The notes beneath the pieces were generated by a model. That model had not been told where the DNA came from. It saw only the letters and a program-made list of their open reading frames with translations, and did no database searches. Shown here piece after piece: positions 32,312 through 36,174 of a DNA stretch of 36,174 bases. The position numbers and the translations under genes were made by a program. This DNA comes from CAWEEP01 sp963808125 (lineage in GTDB: Bacteria > Chloroflexota > Dormibacteria > Aeolococcales > Aeolococcaceae). Location: the NCBI GenBank assembly GCA_963808125.1, contig CAWEEP010000076.1, forward strand, positions 1 through 36,174, written 5' to 3'. Within the stretch, counting starts at the first letter, position 1. Each line of letters starts with the position of its first letter.

Positions 32312-32497
32312 ATGGGCACTGACTTTCAAGAGAGGAAAGTGCTTGGCGACGAGGCTGAGGAGGCTCAGCTGCTCGCGGTTGTCGTCGCTGCGGCAAGAAC
32401 TGACCCGGAGGCGGCCAGGTGGCTGGACGAGCGTGACCCGACCGGTGCGAGGCGCCGACACCTAGGGTTCGAGGTGAGGACGACGGCCAGTGAGTAG
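32312..32497 (+). CDS. Small hypothetical protein separated from its ribosome site by an IS
   Basis: A 61-residue protein from ATG 32312: MGTDFQERKVLGDEAEEAQLLAVVVAAARTDPEAARWLDERDPTG. It is helical and acidic and unknown in function. Its natural ribosome site AGGAGGG lies at 30557-30563, on the other side of the IS5-type element. In the present arrangement it has no good ribosome site, so expression is probably reduced or lost. The stop at 32495-32497 overlaps the region of the next gene's GTG (32490). Confidence 0.6.
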   Translation: MGTDFQERKVLGDEAEEAQLLAVVVAAARTDPEAARWLDERDPTGARRRHLGFEVRTTASE

Positions 32498-32860
32498 GGA
32501 CGACCGCGCAGCCTCCGGGGCATCACCAAAGGCAACCCCGGCGGACCGGGGCGACCTCCTCGCCCCGTTGAAGCCGACTACCTGCGGATGGTGACCCTTG
32601 GCTGTCCGCCCGAAACCTGGCGTCGGATTGTTGACCGAGCCGTCAGCGACGGCGCATCAGGAGATGCCAAGGCGCGAGAGTGGCTTGGCCGCTATCTTCT
32701 CGGCCTGCCCAAGGAAGGTGCCCTCGTGAAGGAGGCCGCGGTCTTCCAAATGCAGCAGACGAAGACGGTCGACGTGTCGACGAGACCATCGCCCGCATTG
32801 TCAATCTGGCCGTCCAACTCCGCGCACCGCGTGCCGAGGGCGCAGACGAGGGTCGTCGGT
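32490..32860 (+). CDS. GNPGGPGR-motif (DUF5681/terminase-small-subunit-like) protein, frame-broken
   Basis: GTG 32490 begins inside the previous gene. After a one-base shift near 32520 the frame reads GITKGNPGGPGRPPRPVEADYLRM, then CPPETWRRIVDRAVSDGASGDAKAREWLGRYLLG. It shifts again near 32775 into VDETIARIVNLAVQLRAP. KGNPGGPGR followed by a helical ADYLR...EWL unit is found in phage- and element-linked proteins that resemble terminase small subunits. Function is otherwise unknown. The 3' end overlaps the convergent minus-strand gene and is uncertain. Confidence 0.45.
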
Positions 32861-33184
32861 CCTTCTCCCGCGTCCACTGGATGGGCTCTCGGAGGGTCGT
32901 TAGGCGCACTCGCCGGGGGGGCCGGAAGCGTGATTCCCCACCCAGCGGCGATCAACGACGCCTCAGCTTCGGTGACCTCCTCGCCGTGGTCATCCCAGAG
33001 CCAGGACATGAAGCGCGGCGCGTCGACCCACCAGGCACCCGGCGTGGCTCTCTGCGCGGTGTGGCCACCGAGGTCGATTCGGACCAGCATCCGCGGAGGC
33101 CCGGCTCCGGGCGGAAGCTGGGTGCTGGGTCCGGTCTGCGAAGTACTTGACGGTCATCCCGTCACCCCCTGCATCCGACATCAC
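32692..33184 (-). CDS. Hypothetical protein (one frameshift)
   Basis: On the minus strand a strong ribosome site AAGGAGG precedes ATG at 33184/33181, reading MSDAGGDGMTVKYFADRT. After a one-base shift near 33130 it continues as PPRMLVRIDLGGHTAQRATPGAWWVDAPRFMSWLWDDHGEEVTEAEASLIAAGWGITLPAP. The part beyond about 32850 overlaps the facing gene and is probably not real sequence of the protein. No family is recognised. The conserved-looking WWVDAPRFM and AAGWG segments support coding. Confidence 0.45.
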
Positions 33185-33383
33185 CTCCCTCCTTAGCCTA
33201 CGTCATCGGTTCAAACTCACCAGGCACAGCCCAGCGCCCGTGGACGGCTGGAGCGCCTCGTGGTCGGCCATCTGGGCTGGGAGCCCGGGCTTCCCTCGGC
33301 AGATGTGCCAGACTGTCGGCGTGAGCGCGCTACTTAGCGCCTATATAGATGCTTTCTAGCCACCTCCGGGTAGAATTCACGGC

Positions 33384-33590
33384 GTGCCGCGAAGCCCCAA
33401 CGAGAATGAGACCAGCCGGATCTCGATTCGCCCGTCGGCCGAGGTGGGAGCGTATCTTGACGAACTTGCCGTGATCGGCATCCATGGGAAGACGCGGTCT
33501 GAGGTCGCGAAGACGCTGCTGGGAAACGAGATAGAGCGTTTGGTCAGAGAAGGGGTGCTCCACATTCGGATCGGCGGGGCCTCATCGTGA
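33384..33590 (+). CDS. Ribbon-helix-helix-like DNA-binding protein
   Basis: A 68-residue protein from GTG 33384. The core SRISIRPSAEVGAYLDELAVIGIHGKTRSEVAKTLLGNEIERLVREG has a short strand followed by two helices, as in CopG/Arc-type proteins used as antitoxins or repressors. The stop overlaps a GTG at 33587 that begins a Pro/Ala-rich frame leading towards the next gene, so the two are probably in one operon. Function beyond DNA binding is not inferred. Confidence 0.6.
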   Translation: MPRSPNENETSRISIRPSAEVGAYLDELAVIGIHGKTRSEVAKTLLGNEIERLVREGVLHIRIGGASS

Positions 33591-33680
33591 CGGCTCAGAA
33601 GCCACCGGCAACGTCAGCACCGGCCGCCATGTCGGCAGAACCTGGCGACTCGTCGCCGCCGGCCGCCGGAGTGAGGGACT

Positions 33681-34334
33681 GTGACGCCGATCAAGGAGCA
33701 GTCCCCCAAGGAGCACAGCCCACCTCGGGATCTCCCGAAGTTCCACAGTCCGCCAGTAAACGAGCTCGTTCTGGCGGTGGCATTCGATCCGCTGCCGCTG
33801 CTGAACTCCGCCCAGTTCATCCGGCTGTGGACCAACCAGTTCCAGAAGTTCCCCCGGATCGAGGAGCAGCCCCCGTACGCGCCCCCGATAGAACGCTTCG
33901 GTCGCGCCGACATGTTGCCCGCGCTGCAAATCGCGTTCGGCCAGCCCATGGGACGATACTGGTTTGTCACACCAGATGACACCGAACTGATACAGATCCA
34001 ACGTGACTGGTTCGCCCGTAACTGGCGCAAGATCCGGAAGGACGTGCAATACCCCAGTTTCGAGAGCGTCTACACCGAATTCAAAGCCGATCTGCAGCAC
34101 CTCGTCGACTTCATTGCGGAAGCTGATCTGGGCAGGTTCTCGCCGACCCAATGCGAGGTTAGTTACATCAACCATATTGACCGCCGGGGCCCCTGGAAGA
34201 GCCACGGAGACGCCACCGAGGTGTTCTCCATCCTCAGGAAGCAGGAGGAGGAGGGTTTCCTCCCGCAGCCCGAGGAGCAAAACACACGTCCTCACTACGC
34301 GCTAGTGAGGCAAATCACATTGAACGGGTGGTAA
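33681..34334 (+). CDS. TIGR04255-like protein (3' end possibly truncated)
   Basis: A 217-residue frame from GTG 33681; the true start may be GTG 33587 with a frameshift. It reads PPVNELVLAVAFDPLPLLNSAQFIRLWTNQFQKFPRIEEQPP, then GRYWFVTPDDTELIQIQRDWFARNWRK and YPSFESVYTEFKADLQHLVDFI, then CEVSYINHID. The PPVNE-x-VLAVxF start and the L-IQIQxDWFxxNWR motif match the TIGR04255 family of unknown function. Members I recall are somewhat longer, and sequence composition changes right after the stop, so the C-terminus may be lost. Confidence 0.65.
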   Translation: MTPIKEQSPKEHSPPRDLPKFHSPPVNELVLAVAFDPLPLLNSAQFIRLWTNQFQKFPRIEEQPPYAPPIERFGRADMLPALQIAFGQPMGRYWFVTPDDTELIQIQRDWFARNWRKIRKDVQYPSFESVYTEFKADLQHLVDFIAEADLGRFSPTQCEVSYINHIDRRGPWKSHGDATEVFSILRKQEEEGFLPQPEEQNTRPHYALVRQITLNGW

Positions 34335-34386
34335 AAGCACAGGCGGCCGTGGCTGAAGCCGGCTCAATTGCGGGGCTAAGCGCGCA

Positions 34387-34701
34387 TTGGACGCAACGGA
34401 GAGCGAGAGTGAATTTGCGGCGCGTGATTTCCGCTCGTGGGCCGGTGGCGCTCGTGATCTCGTGACCGTGGCGCGGCAGGCGCGGGGGCTGGATACCACT
34501 GCGCAGTTGCCGGGCGGCGGGAGCGTGTCGCTGAACCTTTTCTACCTGCGCGGGGATTCCGCGTTGTCGAAATCAGCCGATGCGCAGGCCGAGCCGAAGC
34601 TCGCGGAGCAGGTGACAGACGTGAGCGCCGAGCCTGTAGCCAATGCTACACCTGTGTTGGCGTTGCCGGAATCGGACAAAGAAAAACCCGCGACCGGTTA
34701 A
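34387..34701 (+). CDS. Hypothetical protein in a region of different composition
   Basis: A frame of 104 residues, listed from TTG 34387, but the true start may lie upstream in a frame reading AQAAVAEAGSIAGLSA. It contains ESEFAARDFRSWAGGARDLVTVARQARGLD and an acidic tail ending EKPATG. Codon use is less GC-skewed than in the left part. It ends within the hairpin of 34685-34712. No family is recognised; a phage or plasmid origin is plausible. Confidence 0.4.
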   Translation: MDATESESEFAARDFRSWAGGARDLVTVARQARGLDTTAQLPGGGSVSLNLFYLRGDSALSKSADAQAEPKLAEQVTDVSAEPVANATPVLALPESDKEKPATG

Positions 34702-34712
34702 GATCGCGGGTT
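34685..34712 (-). terminator. Rho-independent terminator for the leftward gene at 34739-34978
   Basis: AACCCGCGA (34685-34693) and TCGCGGGTT (34704-34712) pair perfectly over 9 bp. Read leftward, the stem is followed by a T-run (complement of 34682-34686). It lies about 25 bases beyond the stop of the minus-strand gene. It also covers the stop codon of the rightward frame and may act in both directions. Confidence 0.7.
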
Positions 34713-34738
34713 ACTCAACTGACACCGAAAGTAGAACG

Positions 34739-34978
34739 TTAAAGGGCCACTCCGGCTTTGCTGTCGCCAAAGTAAGGTGTAGCCAAGCGCACGACGAAAC
34801 GCGATGGCGAGCCATCGGAGTAGATTTTTCTGATTTCTTCAATTACACCCGAAAGACCGTGATCTTGTGGGGCGCGATGAAAGCACCCGCCCCAAGGGTA
34901 TCTGTCGAGTCCCCAAAATCCTGTGCCCGCCGGAATGGTGTAGCAGTCGCCAGCTTTGATAGGTGTAGTTGAGTTCAT
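34739..34978 (-). CDS. Small hypothetical protein
   Basis: The frame from ATG 34978 gives about 79 residues: MNSTTPIKAGDCYTIPAGTGFWGLD, then YPWGGCFHRAPQDHGLSGVIEEIRKIY. The upstream extension to 35077 is less likely, because it crosses an inverted repeat and is Cys/Arg-rich. No family is recognised. The Gly/aromatic-rich, strand-like sequence and the terminator just beyond the stop support a real small gene, probably of a phage or plasmid. Confidence 0.5.
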   Translation of the reverse strand: MNSTTPIKAGDCYTIPAGTGFWGLDRYPWGGCFHRAPQDHGLSGVIEEIRKIYSDGSPSRFVVRLATPYFGDSKAGVAL

Positions 34979-34998
34979 CGTGCACACTGTACTACACC
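34962..34998. promoter_or_regulatory. Inverted repeat spanning the start of the 34978 gene
   Basis: GGTGTAGT (34962-34969) and ACTACACC (34991-34998) are perfect 8-bp arms separated by 21 bases. They straddle the start codon of the leftward gene, as an operator or a translation-blocking hairpin would. Confidence 0.45.
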
Positions 34999-35696
34999 GC
35001 CCGCTGGCGTTAAAGCAAAATCGCAATCCGTGTTTGTAATCGGTCGGCAGTCGCAACAGCATTGACCCAATGCGCACAATGGGGCGTTATGTCTAACGTC
35101 TTGTAATGCCCAGATGAGACTAACCAGCCCAACGTCGGAGCCGGTGACCGCCTGCGCGAATGCCTTGTGAGGCTGCCAGTTGCCCGCGCCATCACCCGCC
35201 AGCTCCAAGCGCAGGCCGGCAGCCGGGCCGCACCGTGGGCGCCACTGCGCAGGGCAGGCAGGCGAGGCGTGACCCCTCCCGGCGGTGGGGTGGTACCCCC
35301 GGAAACGCGAAGGCCCCGACGCGAGTGCCCCCCGCCAACACAAGGGGTCTCGCATGACGGGCGGGTATTGGTTAAGCAAAATACTTTGTCACTTTACAAC
35401 GATACGGGGTCAACGGGTTGGGTGGTAAAGGGAAAGATTTTGCTCGCTTAACCATCGGGTGGTTCCCCTTAGAATCCCCTCCTCTCTTTTGGGGGTTTCT
35501 CTCATTTTGCGTGGGGTGAGGAGAGCGGTTACAAACGGCGGGGTTGACGGGTGGGAACGTGACGCGCGTATGGATGAGGCTCCGGGCTAGGCGAACTAGT
35601 CGATGAACTCCCTTCTGCGCGGCCAAAGGCGTAATGAGGGTGCCCGGAGCCAATTTTGCGGTTGCGGTGTCAGACCAAAACAATCAGGGTCACGTC
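34999..35696. other. About 700 bp without a confident gene
   Basis: Open frames exist on both strands (for example leftward 34975-35379 and rightward 35167-35451), but none shows protein-like conservation patterns or a good ribosome site. The part after 35360 is AT-richer and contains the inverted repeat at 35369-35454. Confidence 0.4.
35369..35454. repeat. Inverted repeat in AT-richer DNA
   Basis: TGGTTAAGC (35369-35377) and GCTTAACCA (35446-35454) are perfect 9-bp arms. Next to them, AAAAT (35378-35382) also matches an inverted ATTTT near 35438. The 68-bp centre holds no gene. It could be a replication-origin or transcription-control structure. Confidence 0.4.
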
Positions 35697-35849
35697 ATGC
35701 CAGCCTCAGCGGAACGCAAGATCAGGAAGCAGGGAGGGGTGGCGCGGTACCGGACGATTGAGCGTTACGGCAAGGCGTACACGTGCGCGGTGACGAAGCG
35801 GGCGGGGGCGCGGGGCGGGAAAACCGTGTGCTGGCCGAAGTCGAAATGA
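35697..35849 (+). CDS. Small basic hypothetical protein
   Basis: A 50-residue protein from ATG 35697: MPASAERKIRKQGGVARYRTIERYGKAYTCAVTKRAGARGG, ending KTVCWPKSK. It is strongly basic. Small basic proteins of this look are common in phage genomes, but no family is recognised. The stop overlaps the next ATG (ATGA at 35846), which supports both genes. Confidence 0.5.
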   Translation: MPASAERKIRKQGGVARYRTIERYGKAYTCAVTKRAGARGGKTVCWPKSK

Positions 35850-36022
35850 ACCCCAAGCTCCGCGCCTTCGAGGATGAGTTGAATCGCGTGCTGAGCGAGG
35901 CCGATGGCGACCTTGAAATCGCCGAGGTGATCGGCGTCATGCAGGTCAAGCTGCACGTCCTCTGTTCGCGGCTGATGACCCGTTCGGTCGAGAGCGATCC
36001 GGCCGATGCTGGAAGTTCTTAA
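35846..36022 (+). CDS. Small hypothetical protein
   Basis: A 58-residue acidic, helical protein coupled to the previous gene: MNPKLRAFEDELNRVLSEADGDLEIAEVIGVMQVKLHVLC. It looks like a small phage-type protein with one amphipathic helix pair. Function is not assigned. Confidence 0.5.
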   Translation: MNPKLRAFEDELNRVLSEADGDLEIAEVIGVMQVKLHVLCSRLMTRSVESDPADAGSS

Positions 36023-36092
36023 AGGACGAGGACAGCCGGTAGCGTGGTTTCGGTCTTGCCATTTGGGCGACGCGGTGCAAGCCGTGATGGGC

Positions 36093-36174
36093 ATGGCAAC
36101 GAAAAACTGGATACAGGCGACCGGGGTTAATGCGCCCGGCCACAAAGGGGCGCTGCACCGCGCCCTCCACGCGA
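36093..36174 (+). CDS. Partial small phage-like protein at the window edge
   Basis: From ATG 36093 (or 36087) the frame reads MATKNWIQATGVNAPGHKGALHRALHA and runs off the window. The pattern K-x-W-I-x-x-A followed by P-G-x-x-GALHRAL resembles a short conserved motif I recall from phage-encoded proteins. It is incomplete, so the assignment is weak. Confidence 0.4.
   Translation, partial: MATKNWIQATGVNAPGHKGALHRALHA

Overview
The window is GC-rich DNA of Actinomycetota type; a related high-GC lineage such as Dormibacterota is possible. It reads as accessory DNA. The signs are a conjugation gene set with a Replic_Relax gene and a ParB-like gene, an excisionase/RepA-like pair, ATGA/GTGA-coupled genes and three insertion sequences. 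No housekeeping gene, rRNA or complete tRNA is seen.

Positions 1-11557 hold a rightward conjugation (type IV secretion) block. It comprises a large exported cell-wall protein with two lysozyme-like regions and a CHAP domain, a VirB2-like pilin, a VirB6/TrbL-like channel protein, a PrgI-family protein, a VirB4 ATPase, a TraG/VirD4-like coupling ATPase and a Replic_Relax protein. A convergent XRE regulator (11537-11782) faces it. From 11940 to 20570 a second rightward cluster holds small zinc-ribbon proteins, a ParB-like protein, a Cys-rich DUF4417-like protein, a kinase-like protein and a putative ADP-ribosyltransferase that share an N-terminal tag, a small acidic protein and a membrane PH-domain protein. 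Facing it on the minus strand are an ADP-ribosylglycohydrolase and a RelE/HigB-like toxin behind a probable leaderless promoter. The most interesting reading is an ADP-ribosylation effector with its reversing hydrolase, and a kinase partner, carried beside a secretion machine.

Positions 22343-25032 are an IS21-family element with 23-bp terminal iterons. At 25154-25196 lies the 3' part of a tRNA (probably Arg-UCU), the usual footprint of an integrative element. To its right are a CGNR-like zinc-finger gene, an excisionase-like gene and a RepA-like AAA_25 ATPase. That ATPase is split by a second IS21-family element (26882-29517). An IS5-type element with CTAG flanks (30568-32303) sits exactly between a ribosome-binding site and its start codon. 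Small genes follow (a GNPGGPGR-motif protein, a ribbon-helix-helix protein, a TIGR04255-like protein). From about 34330 the base composition changes and small phage-like ORFs appear.

Many otherwise well-conserved genes are broken by single-base frameshifts. This is either uncorrected consensus error or decay of the element, and it should be settled before any gene is called dead. No relaxase or integrase is visible in the window.
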